A stretch of 64,000 bases of DNA from Paracoccus maritimus. GTDB taxonomy: Bacteria; Pseudomonadota; Alphaproteobacteria; Rhodobacterales; Rhodobacteraceae. Both the position numbers and the translations under genes were made by a program. Location of the stretch: assembly GCF_025195095.1 (NCBI RefSeq), contig NZ_JANAVZ010000001.1, positions 124,001-188,000 on the forward strand, written 5' to 3'. Numbering within the stretch: the stretch's first letter is position 1; each line of letters starts with the position of its first letter. The notes beneath the pieces were generated by a model, which was not told the DNA's origin, made no database searches, and worked only from the letters and a program-made list of their open reading frames with translations. Positions 8,899 to 17,748 of the stretch are shown piece by piece.

Positions 8899-10227
8899 TC
8901 AGCCCAGTATGCGGCCCAGAACCTCGGCCAGTTCCGACGGGCGCACGGGTTTTTCCAGTGCGATAACACCCATCGCGGCGCAGGCGCGTGCGATTTCGGG
9001 GTCGCGATGCGCGGTGATCATCACGGCGGGCACGCTGCGGCTTGCCCGCCCCCGCAGGGTTTCGATTGCGGCGACGCCGGTATCACCGTTCTCAAGGTGA
9101 TAATCGGCCAGGATCACGTCCGGCGGCTCTTCGCCCATCGTCGCGACCGCCTCGGCCGTGCCGCCGGTCACGCGGGCGACCATGCCCAGCCTGTCCTGCA
9201 GGATCATCTCGTAGCCGCGTCGCATGCCGGGGTCGTTCTCGATCACCAGTGCGACGCGCCCGCGCAGGTTCAGCAGCGCCGTGTCGGGCGGTTCGGCGCA
9301 TCGGTCGCCGCCGCCTTCCGCCACCGGCGGCAATCCGACCCGAAAGACGGTTCCGCGCATCGCCTCGGAATTCAGGCTGATCGGGTGCCCCAGCTTGCTG
9401 CAGGCGCGGCGCACGATGGACAGGCCCAGACCCATGCCGGGGGTGCCGTGATCGTTTCCCAGCCGTTGAAATTCGTCAAAGATGCGATTGCGGTCCACGG
9501 CGGGGATTCCCATGCCGCTGTCATAGACGCACAGCCAGCACAGCCCGTTCTTGCGGCGCATGCCGACCACCACGCCGCCCTGATTGGTGTATTTTATCGC
9601 GTTCGATACCAGGTTCTGCGCGATCCGTCGCAGGAAGACCGGATCGCTTTCCACAACAGCGTCCGTGGGCACAAAGCTGAGCCGCAGTCCCTTCGCCTCG
9701 GCCAAGGGTGCGTATTCGGCGGCAAGGCGGCGGAAAAGTTCCCCTAGCGCGACAGGCTGGCGGTGAAATTCGATCCGCTGGCTGTCCAGGCGCGAGATGT
9801 CCAGAACCGCATGCATCAGTTGTTCGACCGATTCAAAGGCGCCGGAAAGACGTTCCGACAGTTCCTTCTGGTGGTCGTCCATCGGCGTGTCGGCCAGCGC
9901 CGACAGAAACAGCCGCGCGGCCGAAAGGGGCTGCAGCAGGTCGTGACTGGCGGCACGCAGGAAACGTGTCTTCGACCGGTTCGCCTCTTCCGCCGCGGCG
10001 CGGGCGACCGCCAGTTCGCGGTTGCGCTGCGACAGGTCGGCCAACGCCTTCTCAAGCTGCCTGGTGCGGGTAAGAACCTCTTGCTCCAACGCGACGGCGG
10101 CCTGGAACATCGACCAGGCCGATCCGCGCGATTCCTCAAGCCGGTCGATCCTGTCGATCAGGACCGTATTGATCCGGCGCAGCTTCTGGATCTGCCGCTG
10201 GGGCGGATCGTCGTCACGCAGCATCAT
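8899..10227 (-). CDS. Hybrid sensor histidine kinase (FlhS-like)
   Basis: A 442-residue cytosolic hybrid kinase without membrane segments. A coiled-coil N-terminus (residues ~1-95) leads into a HisKA domain with the H-box RAASHDLLQPLSAARLF, then an HATPase domain (N-box IAQNLVSNAIKYTNQGG, G-boxes YDSGMGIP and GMGLGLSIV). A C-terminal receiver has the acceptor aspartate in ILADYHLENGDTG. Its start overlaps the FIST gene by 14 bases. With the LuxR-type regulator upstream it resembles the FlhS/FlhR pair that controls formaldehyde oxidation in Paracoccus; the assignment to that pathway is inference. Confidence 0.85.
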   Translation of the reverse strand: MMLRDDDPPQRQIQKLRRINTVLIDRIDRLEESRGSAWSMFQAAVALEQEVLTRTRQLEKALADLSQRNRELAVARAAAEEANRSKTRFLRAASHDLLQPLSAARLFLSALADTPMDDHQKELSERLSGAFESVEQLMHAVLDISRLDSQRIEFHRQPVALGELFRRLAAEYAPLAEAKGLRLSFVPTDAVVESDPVFLRRIAQNLVSNAIKYTNQGGVVVGMRRKNGLCWLCVYDSGMGIPAVDRNRIFDEFQRLGNDHGTPGMGLGLSIVRRACSKLGHPISLNSEAMRGTVFRVGLPPVAEGGGDRCAEPPDTALLNLRGRVALVIENDPGMRRGYEMILQDRLGMVARVTGGTAEAVATMGEEPPDVILADYHLENGDTGVAAIETLRGRASRSVPAVMITAHRDPEIARACAAMGVIALEKPVRPSELAEVLGRILG

Positions 10228-11395
10228 GATGCCCCGACGGGCCCAAGCCCGCCTCGGGCGGTGTCATGAAAGCCAGGCCGACGAATGTCTGGTTCACATG
10301 CATACCGCTGTGCTGTTCCCCATAGGTGTTGAATCCCGCCACGCGGTAGCGGGTGAACAGGTCGGACATCGCCTGCGTCAGCCCGGCGCGTTCAAGTGCC
10401 AGCCGTCGCAGGATGCAGTCGAATCCCAGCACCATCAAGGGTGGTCGTGGCAAAGCCTCCAGCGCCTCGGCGAAACCCTGCGTCAGATCCTCGGCCCGCC
10501 CCAGCGTCAGGACGGTGCCGGTGTCGATGGATGACATAAGCGACAGGCCGCCGTCATCGGTCAGGGCGCTGATGGCGCGGACATGGTGGCGCCGTCCCAT
10601 GCGCAGCAGCAGCGGGTGCCGAGCGAATTCGGTGGGCGTCAGCCGTTCGGGGGGAATCCCGGTGATGCGGGCATATTCCTCGGCCGCCGGTTCGGCGTTC
10701 AGTTCCAGGATGCGACGCTTGTCGGGAATGGCCGCGGTCACGACCGCGCGCGTGGCGGTCGGGCTGAAATGCGCAAACGTCACCTCGCTGACCGCCAGAT
10801 CGGTCTCGACCAGCAGAAACACCGCCGCGTTCGAAAACACCCGCCCCTCGGCCAGCAGCGACGTGCTGCGAAAATCCAGCCCGTCGCCCGCCGATCCGCC
10901 AAGCGTGGGAACCGCGGGAAGGGCGGCGTCGATGGTGGCAACCAGCGCATCTTCCTGCCCCGCGATGCCATCGACAAGCAGCAGCCCGAACAACGAGCGG
11001 CGCGGATCAGGCGAGAATCCCGCCTGCATGCGGCGCAACGAAGACATCCAGTGGGAAACCGGCAGGGATGACAGATTGTCCAGCACGATGCTGCGCGCCC
11101 GGAAGCTGCCGGACGGAAACCCGATCGCGACGACGCTGCCCGAGGCATAGCCTGACGGGCCGATCTCTCCGGCAGAGGAACAGCCGGCGATCACGCAGCC
11201 CTCGGGCAGTCCCTCCCGCAGCCCAGCATCCAGATGCGAAAGATCGTCGCCTCGCGCGCCGAAGATCAGCACCAGCGCCGGTTCGGCGGCGCGCAGGCCG
11301 GCCAGAAGCGTTGGGACCGCCTCGGCCCCGGTCCGGTCGGCCTGCACGGCCACCGGCCCGGCGGCGCCCTCCTTCGCAGCCGGGCCGGTATCCAT
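10214..11395 (-). CDS. FIST domain sensory protein
   Basis: A 393-residue soluble protein with FIST_N (roughly 30-230, including FGARGDDLSHLDAGLREGLPEGCVIAGCSSAGE) and FIST_C (roughly 235-380, ending near GFNTYGEQHSGMHVNQTF) domains. FIST proteins are sensory modules that often work with histidine kinases and are thought to bind small ligands. It lies between the LuxR-type regulator (one-base TGATG overlap) and the hybrid kinase (14-base overlap), so it is probably the input subunit for the kinase, which has no sensory domain of its own. Confidence 0.88.
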   Translation of the reverse strand: MDTGPAAKEGAAGPVAVQADRTGAEAVPTLLAGLRAAEPALVLIFGARGDDLSHLDAGLREGLPEGCVIAGCSSAGEIGPSGYASGSVVAIGFPSGSFRARSIVLDNLSSLPVSHWMSSLRRMQAGFSPDPRRSLFGLLLVDGIAGQEDALVATIDAALPAVPTLGGSAGDGLDFRSTSLLAEGRVFSNAAVFLLVETDLAVSEVTFAHFSPTATRAVVTAAIPDKRRILELNAEPAAEEYARITGIPPERLTPTEFARHPLLLRMGRRHHVRAISALTDDGGLSLMSSIDTGTVLTLGRAEDLTQGFAEALEALPRPPLMVLGFDCILRRLALERAGLTQAMSDLFTRYRVAGFNTYGEQHSGMHVNQTFVGLAFMTPPEAGLGPSGHHDAA

Positions 11396-12102
11396 CAGCC
11401 GGCCTCGAACAGCCGGACGGAATTCGCCAGAAGCACCGCCTGCGTGCGGCGCCTTGCATTGATCTTGGACATGATCGCCGTGATATGGGTCTTGACCGTG
11501 GCTTCGGCGATCGACAGTTCGTAGCTGATTTCCTTGTTGGCCTTGCCCTGGCAGATCAGCCGCAGAATCCGCATCTGCTGAGGTGTCAGCGTTGCAAAGC
11601 GGCGGGCCAGTTCGGCCTTTGCCTCGTCCTCGGCACCGGCCTTTCCGGGTTCATATCCTTCGGGCGTGACATGTTCGCCGTCCCACATCCGGCGCAAGCT
11701 GTCGACCAGCGCCTCGCGGCTGAGGGACTTGCTGATATAACCCTGCGCGCCAGCCGCCATCGCGGCCGAGATCATCGCCCCCTCCAGATCGGCAGAGATC
11801 ATCGTGATCGGCACATCCGGCAATTGTCGGCGCAGCGCGACGATGCCTTCCGCGCCGCGTGCATCGGGCAAATTCAGGTCCAGGATCACCGCATCCGGCG
11901 CCCCCTGCGACTTGATCTGCTCGACCGCGGCGCCAAGGCTGCGCGCGGTGCGCACGTTCTTCAATCCAAAGCTGATCTTCAGCGTCAGCGCCAAAGCGTC
12001 GCACATCAGCGGATGGTCGTCGACGATCAGGATCTCGCGAACCTGGTCGGCATTTGGTCGTGGCGAATGCGACGGTCGCGCCTGCATGGCTGCGGCTGTC
12101 AT
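11395..12102 (-). CDS. LuxR/NarL-type response regulator (FlhR-like)
   Basis: A 235-residue regulator with an N-terminal receiver (EILIVDDHP, acceptor D in AVILDLNLPD, ending near the conserved lysine of GYISKSL) and a C-terminal LuxR helix-turn-helix (LTPQQMRILRLICQGKANKEISYELSIAEATVKTH). The start at 12102 follows a strong GGGAGGAG site; the open frame upstream is not needed. It heads the minus-strand run regulator-FIST-kinase and is divergent from an ABC transporter. It resembles FlhR of methylotrophic Paracoccus. Confidence 0.85.
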   Translation of the reverse strand: MTAAAMQARPSHSPRPNADQVREILIVDDHPLMCDALALTLKISFGLKNVRTARSLGAAVEQIKSQGAPDAVILDLNLPDARGAEGIVALRRQLPDVPITMISADLEGAMISAAMAAGAQGYISKSLSREALVDSLRRMWDGEHVTPEGYEPGKAGAEDEAKAELARRFATLTPQQMRILRLICQGKANKEISYELSIAEATVKTHITAIMSKINARRRTQAVLLANSVRLFEAG

Positions 12103-12215
12103 GATAGCTCCTCCCTGTGACGATATTACGGCCTCCTCCCCCGAGGCCGCAACATTCTTTCGCGATCTTAGGCTGCGCGCGGCGCAAGGCAAGGCCGCAT
12201 CTCATCCCAAAGTTG

Positions 12216-12233
12216 GACAAGCTGGCTATTGTC
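12216..12233. promoter_or_regulatory. Inverted repeat in divergent promoter region (candidate operator)
   Basis: GACAA-N8-TTGTC lies between the FlhR-like regulator gene and the divergent ABC transporter operon. Arms are 12216-12220 and 12229-12233. It is a plausible site for the response regulator, by position only. Confidence 0.3.
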
Positions 12234-12284
12234 GGTTGGAACCTTGCGTGACACCCTTTCCCCTGAATGGGGAGGAAATCTGTC

Positions 12285-13271
12285 ATGTTTGCTGCGCGCA
12301 TGGTCGCGGCGCTTTTCAGCGTGTTCCTGGCGTCTGCGCTGGGCGGGCCGGGGCGGGCACAGGATCAAAGCCTGCCAGAGATCACCGTGGGTGCGCTGCA
12401 GAATGGCACCGTCACCTGGGAATTGCAGACGATCATGGATCAGGGACTGGATCGCGACAACGGCTTCCGGCTGCGCGTCCTGCCGCTGGCCGGGAATCCA
12501 GCCACCCAGATCGCCATGAACGGCGGCGAGGTCGACAGCATCGTGTCCGACTGGCTATGGGTGGCACAGAACCGTGCGAGGGGCGCGGACTTCACCTTCC
12601 TGCCCTATTCGACGGCAGTCGGCGGGCTGGTCGTGCCGGCTGACAGCGACATTGCCGGACCCGACGATCTTGACGGCGGCAGGATCGGGATCGCGGGAGG
12701 TCCGGTCGACAAAAGCTGGCTGATCCTGCGTGCCTGGTATCGCCAGCAGTCCGGTGCCGATCTGGCGGATGTGACCGAACAGGTCTTTGGCGCACCGCCG
12801 GTGATCCAGAACGCCGCCGAAACCGGTCAGGTCGATGCGGCGGTCAATTTCTGGCACTATCTGGCGCGGATGAAGGCGGGCGGCATGCGCGAGGTGATCG
12901 ATGTCGCACAGGCGGCAGGCGATCTGGGGCTGGATCCGTCCACGCCGCTTCTGGGCTATGTGCTGCGCGACAGCTGGATCGAGGACAAACCAGAGCTGGC
13001 GCGCGGCCTGGCCCGCGCCTCGCGGCAGGCCAAGGACATGCTGGCACAGGACGACGCCCTTTGGGATCGGCTTCGTCCGATCATGGACGCCGCAAACGAT
13101 GCCGAGTTCGCGGCGCTGCGCGCGGGATGGCGGGCGGGTATCCCGCCTGCGGGCCCGGTCGATGCCGCCAACGCACAGGCCATGTTCGCTGTCATGGCGG
13201 AACTGGGCGGAGAGGAGCTGACCGGCGGCCTCAGCCGACTGCCCGACGGGGTGTTCTGGTCGGGTGATTAG
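12285..13271 (+). CDS. ABC transporter substrate-binding protein (NMT1/SsuA-like)
   Basis: A 328-residue periplasmic binding protein with a signal peptide ending near GGPGRAQDQ. The fold resembles the SsuA/ThiY/NMT1 group (ITVGALQNGTVTWE near the mature N-terminus; GGEVDSIVSDWLWVAQ; AAVNFWHYLARM). The start at 12285 lies behind GGGGAGG; the earlier in-frame ATG would contain that site. It is the first gene of a three-gene transporter divergent from the FlhR-like regulator. The substrate is unknown; the context suggests a C1-related or quinoprotein-related compound. Confidence 0.85.
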   Translation: MFAARMVAALFSVFLASALGGPGRAQDQSLPEITVGALQNGTVTWELQTIMDQGLDRDNGFRLRVLPLAGNPATQIAMNGGEVDSIVSDWLWVAQNRARGADFTFLPYSTAVGGLVVPADSDIAGPDDLDGGRIGIAGGPVDKSWLILRAWYRQQSGADLADVTEQVFGAPPVIQNAAETGQVDAAVNFWHYLARMKAGGMREVIDVAQAAGDLGLDPSTPLLGYVLRDSWIEDKPELARGLARASRQAKDMLAQDDALWDRLRPIMDAANDAEFAALRAGWRAGIPPAGPVDAANAQAMFAVMAELGGEELTGGLSRLPDGVFWSGD

Positions 13272-14046
13272 CGGACGGCGACATCGGAAGTCTGGCACCG
13301 GCGCTGTGCCGGGCATCCTGTCGCTGGTGGCGATGCTGGTGCTGTGGGTGGTGGTTGCCCGGATCTCGGACGACCCCCGGACCATGCCCGGCCCCGAGGC
13401 GGTGGCGATGCGCCTGTGGCAGATCACCGTGACGGGCGAATTGTGGTTCCACGCCGGAATGACCCTGTTCAGGGTGCTTGCCAGTTTCGCACTGGCGATG
13501 GCGGTGGGGGTGGCGCTGGGGCTGTGGATGGGACGGTCGCGGACAGCCGATCAGTGGCTCAATCCGGGGTTGGTCATCGCGCTGAACGTTCCGGCGCTGG
13601 TCATCATCGTGCTGGCCTATATCTGGATCGGTCTGAACGAAGTCGCGGCGATCCTGGCCGTGGCATTGAACAAGATTCCCGTGGTGACGGTGATGCTGCG
13701 CGAAGGCACGCGTGCCCTGCGCCCGGATCTGGACGACATGGCGACGGCGTTTCGCATGTCGCGTGCGGCACGATTGCGCCATGTGGTTATGCCGCAGCTT
13801 GCGCCGCATGTCGCGGCGGCGGCACGGGCGGGGATCTCGTTGATCTGGAAGATCGTCCTTGTGGTCGAGTTCCTTGGACGTTCGAACGGCGTCGGCTTCA
13901 AGATCCACCTGCTGTTTTCCAGCTTCGACGTTGCCGGCGTGCTGGCTTGGGCGCTGGCCTTTGTCGCCGTCATGCTGGCCATCGACATCGTCGTGTTGCG
14001 CCCGTGGGAGGCACGGCTAAGCCGTTGGCGTCGCGATGAGGATTGA
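13264..14046 (+). CDS. ABC transporter permease (SsuC-like)
   Basis: A 260-residue BPD-type permease with about six membrane helices, starting at GTG and overlapping the binding-protein gene by eight bases. The EAA-like loop is DDMATAFRMSRAARLRHVVMPQLAPH, where the ATPase docks. Family members include nitrate, sulfonate and taurine permeases. It overlaps the ATPase gene by 11 bases, so all three genes are translationally coupled. Confidence 0.87.
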   Translation: MISGRRHRKSGTGAVPGILSLVAMLVLWVVVARISDDPRTMPGPEAVAMRLWQITVTGELWFHAGMTLFRVLASFALAMAVGVALGLWMGRSRTADQWLNPGLVIALNVPALVIIVLAYIWIGLNEVAAILAVALNKIPVVTVMLREGTRALRPDLDDMATAFRMSRAARLRHVVMPQLAPHVAAAARAGISLIWKIVLVVEFLGRSNGVGFKIHLLFSSFDVAGVLAWALAFVAVMLAIDIVVLRPWEARLSRWRRDED

Positions 14047-14638
14047 TATTCAGCGAAAATCCTTTGGCGGATCCGATGTGCTGGGACGGCTTCGGCTGGA
14101 TATACGTCGCGGGCAGCGGATCGCCGTTCTGGGGCCGTCGGGGGTCGGGAAATCCACTTTGCTGCGGATCATCGCCGGTCTTGACCGTGACTTTCCGGGC
14201 AGCGTCGGCGGGGACGAACGTCTGTCGGTGGTGTTTCAGGAACCGACCCTGCTGCCATGGCGGCGGGCGCTGGACAACATCACCATTCCGACCGGCTGCG
14301 ATCTGGCGCTGGCCAGCGACCTGTTGAAACGGGTCGGCCTGCAAGATCAGTTGGATCGGTTTCCCCGGCAGATGTCCTTGGGGCAGCAGCGCCGGCTTTC
14401 TCTGGCGCGCGCCTTTGCGGCCCGCCCCGACATCCTGCTGATGGACGAGCCCTTCGCCAGCCTTGATCCCGACACGGCGACACGGATGATCGACCTGACC
14501 GGGGATCTGCTGGATCACAGCGGCGCCGGGCTGATCCTGGTCACGCACGAAGCCCGCGAACCGGTGCGGCTGGCGGCGCGGCCGCTGCTGCTGCGCGGCG
14601 ATCCGGCAACGCTGCACGAGGACGGGCAAACGATCTGA
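14036..14638 (+). CDS. ABC transporter ATP-binding protein
   Basis: A compact 200-residue ATPase. Walker A is GPSGVGKST (~34-42), the Q-loop FQEPTLLPWRRALDN, the signature is MSLGQQRR instead of LSGGQ, Walker B is ILLMDEPFASLDP and the H-loop VTHEARE. It energises the upstream permease. It is about 40 residues shorter than typical SsuB/TauB proteins, lacking a C-terminal extension. The next gene is convergent. Confidence 0.87.
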   Translation: MRIDIQRKSFGGSDVLGRLRLDIRRGQRIAVLGPSGVGKSTLLRIIAGLDRDFPGSVGGDERLSVVFQEPTLLPWRRALDNITIPTGCDLALASDLLKRVGLQDQLDRFPRQMSLGQQRRLSLARAFAARPDILLMDEPFASLDPDTATRMIDLTGDLLDHSGAGLILVTHEAREPVRLAARPLLLRGDPATLHEDGQTI

Positions 14639-14669
14639 GCGCCGCAAATCCCCGTGCAGTTCTGCCCGG

Positions 14670-15356
14670 TCAGGCGACCAGACGGTATCCGCCCGATTCA
14701 GTCACCAGCAGGCGTGCGTTCGAGGGATCGGGCTCGATCTTCTGGCGCAGCCGATAGATATGGGTCTCAAGCGTATGGGTGGTCACGCCGGCGTTGTAGC
14801 CCCAGACCTCGTGCAGCAGCACATCGCGCGGCACCACCCCGTCCTGCGCGCGATACAGGAATTTCAGGATGTTGGTTTCCTTTTCGGTCAGCCGGATCTT
14901 GCGTTCCTTTTGATCGATCAGCATCTTCATCGCCGGCTTGAACGTATAGGGCCCAAGCTGGAAGATCGCGTCCTCGGACTGCTCATGCGTGCGAAGCTGC
15001 GCGCGCAGGCGGGCCAGCAGGACCGGAAACTTGAACGGCTTGGTCACATAATCGTTGGCGCCCGCGTCCAGCCCCAGGATCGTGTCCGCATCCGTGTCGT
15101 GGCCGGTCAGCATCACGATCGGACATTTCACGTTCAGCTTGCGCAGCTTCTTGCACAGCTCGCGCCCGTCCGTGTCGGGCAGGCCGACGTCCAGGATCAC
15201 CAGATCATAGATCGCATTCTTGCTGGCCTCGACCGCCTCGGCGCCGTTGCCTGCCTCGATCACGTCGAAATCGTCGGTGGCGACCAGTTGTTCGGCCAAG
15301 GCCTCGCGCAGGTCTTCTTCGTCATCGACCAGCAGGATTTTTTTCAGTCCGGGCAT
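14670..15356 (-). CDS. OmpR/PhoB-family response regulator
   Basis: A 228-residue two-domain regulator. The receiver begins KKILLVDDEEDLREAL with acceptor aspartate in LVILDVGLPDTDG and the conserved lysine in NDYVTKPFKF. The winged-helix domain ends with THTLETHIYRLRQKIEPDPSNARLLVTESGGYRL. The start at 15356 is fixed by an AAAGGAGG site, and that site is buried in a perfect hairpin (see 15363-15389). No histidine kinase is adjacent, so it is an orphan regulator here. It is divergent from ribA. Confidence 0.92.
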   Translation of the reverse strand: MPGLKKILLVDDEEDLREALAEQLVATDDFDVIEAGNGAEAVEASKNAIYDLVILDVGLPDTDGRELCKKLRKLNVKCPIVMLTGHDTDADTILGLDAGANDYVTKPFKFPVLLARLRAQLRTHEQSEDAIFQLGPYTFKPAMKMLIDQKERKIRLTEKETNILKFLYRAQDGVVPRDVLLHEVWGYNAGVTTHTLETHIYRLRQKIEPDPSNARLLVTESGGYRLVA

Positions 15357-15362
15357 ACTTGC

Positions 15363-15389
15363 CTCCTTTGCCTCACTTGCGCAAAGGAG
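15363..15389 (-). promoter_or_regulatory. 5'-leader hairpin sequestering the Shine-Dalgarno of the response regulator
   Basis: Arms 15363-15371 and 15381-15389 form a perfect nine-base-pair stem with a nine-base loop. In the mRNA the upstream arm reads CUCCUUUGC and pairs with GCAAAGGAG, which is the ribosome binding site seven bases before the AUG. Folding would block initiation, so translation may be controlled by temperature, a small RNA or a bound factor. Confidence 0.5.
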
Positions 15390-15491
15390 TGGGGTCACAC
15401 CCGGCCGCCGTCCAGCGACATGTTGAAATTCTCACATGGAGTTGTCGGAAAAAGCCACTATGTTTCAATTTGTTTCAATCCCGCGCGAGTC

Positions 15492-16550
15492 ATGAGCCTT
15501 ATCCCCACCCTTGCCGAAACCGTTTCCCGCGCCCGCGCCGATCTGCGCATGGGCCTGCCGGTGATGATCGGCGGTCATCTGGCGGCGGCGGTCGAGACGT
15601 TGTCCTCGGCACGGCTGGAGGACATGCGGCGGCTGGGTCGGCCGGTTCTGGCGATCACCCAGCGCCGCGCGGAAACCCTGAAGGCGCGTGCATATGATGA
15701 CGGGCTGGCGCGGGTGCAGGTGCCACAGGACGCGGATCTGCCATGGCTGCGCGCGCTGGCCGATCCCGCGAATGATCTGCGCACGCCGATGAAGGGGCCG
15801 CTGTTTACCGACCGGGACGGGGATCCGACGCCGCATATGGCCGCGCTGGCGCTGGCCAAATCGGCGCAACTTCTGCCCGCCGTTCTGGTCGTGCCCGCTC
15901 ATGCGCCCGCCGGGCTGACGGTGCTGGCGCCGGGGCAGGTGCTTGCGCAGCTGGCGGGCGAGGCTGCGCTGGCTCCGGTTGCGGCTGCGCGCCTGCCGCT
16001 GCTGTCGGCGGAACATTCGCGCCTGCACATCTTCCGGCCCGATGATGGCGCCGCCGAACATTACGCCATCGAGATCGGCGATCCGCCGCGCGACCAGCCG
16101 GTTCTGGCGCGGCTGCATTCGGCCTGTTTCACGGGCGATGTGCTGGGCAGCCTGAAATGCGACTGCGGCCCGCAGCTGCACGCCGCGCTGGACGCGATGG
16201 GGCAGGCGGGGGCAGGGGTGCTGCTGTATCTCAACCAGGAAGGGCGCGGCATCGGTCTGGCCAACAAGATGCGTGCCTATGACCTGCAGAATCAGGGTTT
16301 CGACACGGTCGAGGCCAATCACCGCCTGGGATTCGAGGATGACGAACGTGACTTCCGGATCGGCGCGGCCCTGCTGAAGCGGATGGGCTTTGCGCAGGCG
16401 CGGCTGATGACCAACAACCCGCGCAAGGTCGCGATGATGGAAAACCACGGGATCGAGGTGACGCAGCGCGTGCCGCTGATTACCCCGCGCAATCGCTTCA
16501 ACACCGGCTATCTGGACACCAAGGCCGAGAAATCCGGGCATCTGCTGTGA
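15492..16550 (+). CDS. ribA: GTP cyclohydrolase II (riboflavin biosynthesis)
   Basis: A 352-residue protein that opens GTP to the first riboflavin precursor. The catalytic domain carries the zinc ligands C212, C223 and C225 (C-x10-C-x-C) and the NQEGRGIGLANKMRAY block (from ~248). It ends with NNPRKVAMMENHGIEVTQRVPL. The first ~165 residues are an extra N-terminal domain of the kind seen in Rhodobacteraceae RibA; it is not an obvious RibB synthase. The start at 15492 is the first ATG after the divergent promoter. GTGA overlap couples it to the next gene. Confidence 0.93.
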   Translation: MSLIPTLAETVSRARADLRMGLPVMIGGHLAAAVETLSSARLEDMRRLGRPVLAITQRRAETLKARAYDDGLARVQVPQDADLPWLRALADPANDLRTPMKGPLFTDRDGDPTPHMAALALAKSAQLLPAVLVVPAHAPAGLTVLAPGQVLAQLAGEAALAPVAAARLPLLSAEHSRLHIFRPDDGAAEHYAIEIGDPPRDQPVLARLHSACFTGDVLGSLKCDCGPQLHAALDAMGQAGAGVLLYLNQEGRGIGLANKMRAYDLQNQGFDTVEANHRLGFEDDERDFRIGAALLKRMGFAQARLMTNNPRKVAMMENHGIEVTQRVPLITPRNRFNTGYLDTKAEKSGHLL

Positions 16551-17065
16551 GGCCCGATGATCTGGTCCTGACTCCGCAGGGCATCCGCTTTCTGGGCCGC
16601 CTGTTTCCCTGCAGCATCGGCAAGGGCGGCCTGTCCACGGCCAAGCGCGAAGGCGACGGGGCGACGCCCACCGGATTCCACCGCATCACCGGGCTGTGGT
16701 ACCGGACCGACCGGCTGGCCCGTCCCGCAGCCTGGGCGCGACCGATCGGCCCCGGCGATCTGTGGTGCGACGATCCACGCCATCCCGCCTATAACCACCA
16801 CGTCCGTGCGCCGCTGTCTGCCAGCCATGAACGCCTGCGCCGCGCCGATCCGCTTTACGATCTGATCCTGACCTCGGACTGGAACTGGCCCGACGCCACG
16901 CCGGGCCGCGGTTCGGCGATCTTTCTGCATCAATGGCGGCGTCCGCGATACGGAACCGAGGGCTGCATCGCCTTCGCACGCGCAGACCTGATCTGGATCG
17001 CCACGCGTGCAGCACCCGGAACGCGCCTTGTCGTGCCGGCTTCCTCCTTGTCCAAATACCGCTGA
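16547..17065 (+). CDS. L,D-transpeptidase (YkuD) family protein
   Basis: A 172-residue protein with the YkuD core: a histidine (H128 in FLHQW) and the catalytic cysteine C140 in YGTEGCIAFARADL. It starts with GTG overlapping the ribA stop. Family enzymes cross-link or modify peptidoglycan, but no signal peptide is visible, which is odd for a periplasmic enzyme; a similar leaderless group occurs in alphaproteobacteria. The gene is convergent with the YggS gene. Confidence 0.8.
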   Translation: MRPDDLVLTPQGIRFLGRLFPCSIGKGGLSTAKREGDGATPTGFHRITGLWYRTDRLARPAAWARPIGPGDLWCDDPRHPAYNHHVRAPLSASHERLRRADPLYDLILTSDWNWPDATPGRGSAIFLHQWRRPRYGTEGCIAFARADLIWIATRAAPGTRLVVPASSLSKYR

Positions 17066-17074
17066 AGCGGCGAC

Positions 17075-17728
17075 TCAGCCGTAATCGCGGGCACCGAAAA
17101 TGGCTGAACCGACGCGGATATGCGTCGCACCCTCGGTGATCGCGGTTTCGAAATCCGCGCTCATCCCCATCGACAGCAGCGCCAGCCCGGACTGTTCGGC
17201 CAGCTTGCGCAGCAGGCGGAAATGCGGAACGGGATCCTGATCCTCGGGCGGGATGCACATCAGCCCCTCGGGTGACAGGCCCAGATCACGGCACTGTTCC
17301 AGGAACCCCGGCAGTTCCGCAACGGGAATTCCCGCTTTCTGAGGTTCGTCCCCGGTATTGACCTGGATGAACAGTTGCGGGGTTCGGCCCTGTTCGGCGA
17401 TCTGGTGGGCCAGCTTGCGGGCAAGGCTGATCCGGTCCAGCGTGTGAATGGCATCGAACAGCTCGACCGCTGCCTTGGCCTTGTTTGATTGCAGAGGCCC
17501 GATCATGTGAACCGACACGCCCGCGAAGCGCTGGCGCCAGTCGGGCCATTTGCCCTGCGCCTCTTGCACGTAATTCTCGCCGAAGGTCCGGTGGCCCGCG
17601 TCCAGAACGGCCGTTACGCGTTCCGCGGGTTGCACCTTGCTGACCGCGATCAGCGTCACCGACCCGGCCTCGCGTCCGGCGGCGCGTTCTGCCGCGGCGA
17701 TGCGGCTTTTGATGTGATCCAGTTCCAT
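17075..17728 (-). CDS. YggS/PROSC-type pyridoxal phosphate-binding protein
   Basis: A 217-residue PLP homeostasis protein with the single-domain alanine-racemase barrel. The PLP lysine is K31 (LIAVSKVQP). Other family blocks are FGENYVQEAQGKWPDW, HMIGPLQSNKAKAAVELFDAIHTLDR and SMGMSADFETAITEGATHIRVGSAIFG. The start at 17728 is by homology; the frame reads further upstream through the porin terminator. It buffers free PLP and affects amino-acid metabolism. Confidence 0.93.
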   Translation of the reverse strand: MELDHIKSRIAAAERAAGREAGSVTLIAVSKVQPAERVTAVLDAGHRTFGENYVQEAQGKWPDWRQRFAGVSVHMIGPLQSNKAKAAVELFDAIHTLDRISLARKLAHQIAEQGRTPQLFIQVNTGDEPQKAGIPVAELPGFLEQCRDLGLSPEGLMCIPPEDQDPVPHFRLLRKLAEQSGLALLSMGMSADFETAITEGATHIRVGSAIFGARDYG

Positions 17729-17748
17729 GCGCGCAGAAGACAAAAAGA

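Noticed and set aside
8173..9747. 524-codon plus-strand frame opposite the secreted-protein and kinase genes
   Set aside because: Antisense shadow in high-GC DNA; the minus-strand genes have signal peptides and domains.
14760..15491. N-terminal extension of RibA to about 596 residues
   Set aside because: The extra codons are antisense to the response-regulator gene and cross its divergent promoter; the family starts near 15492.
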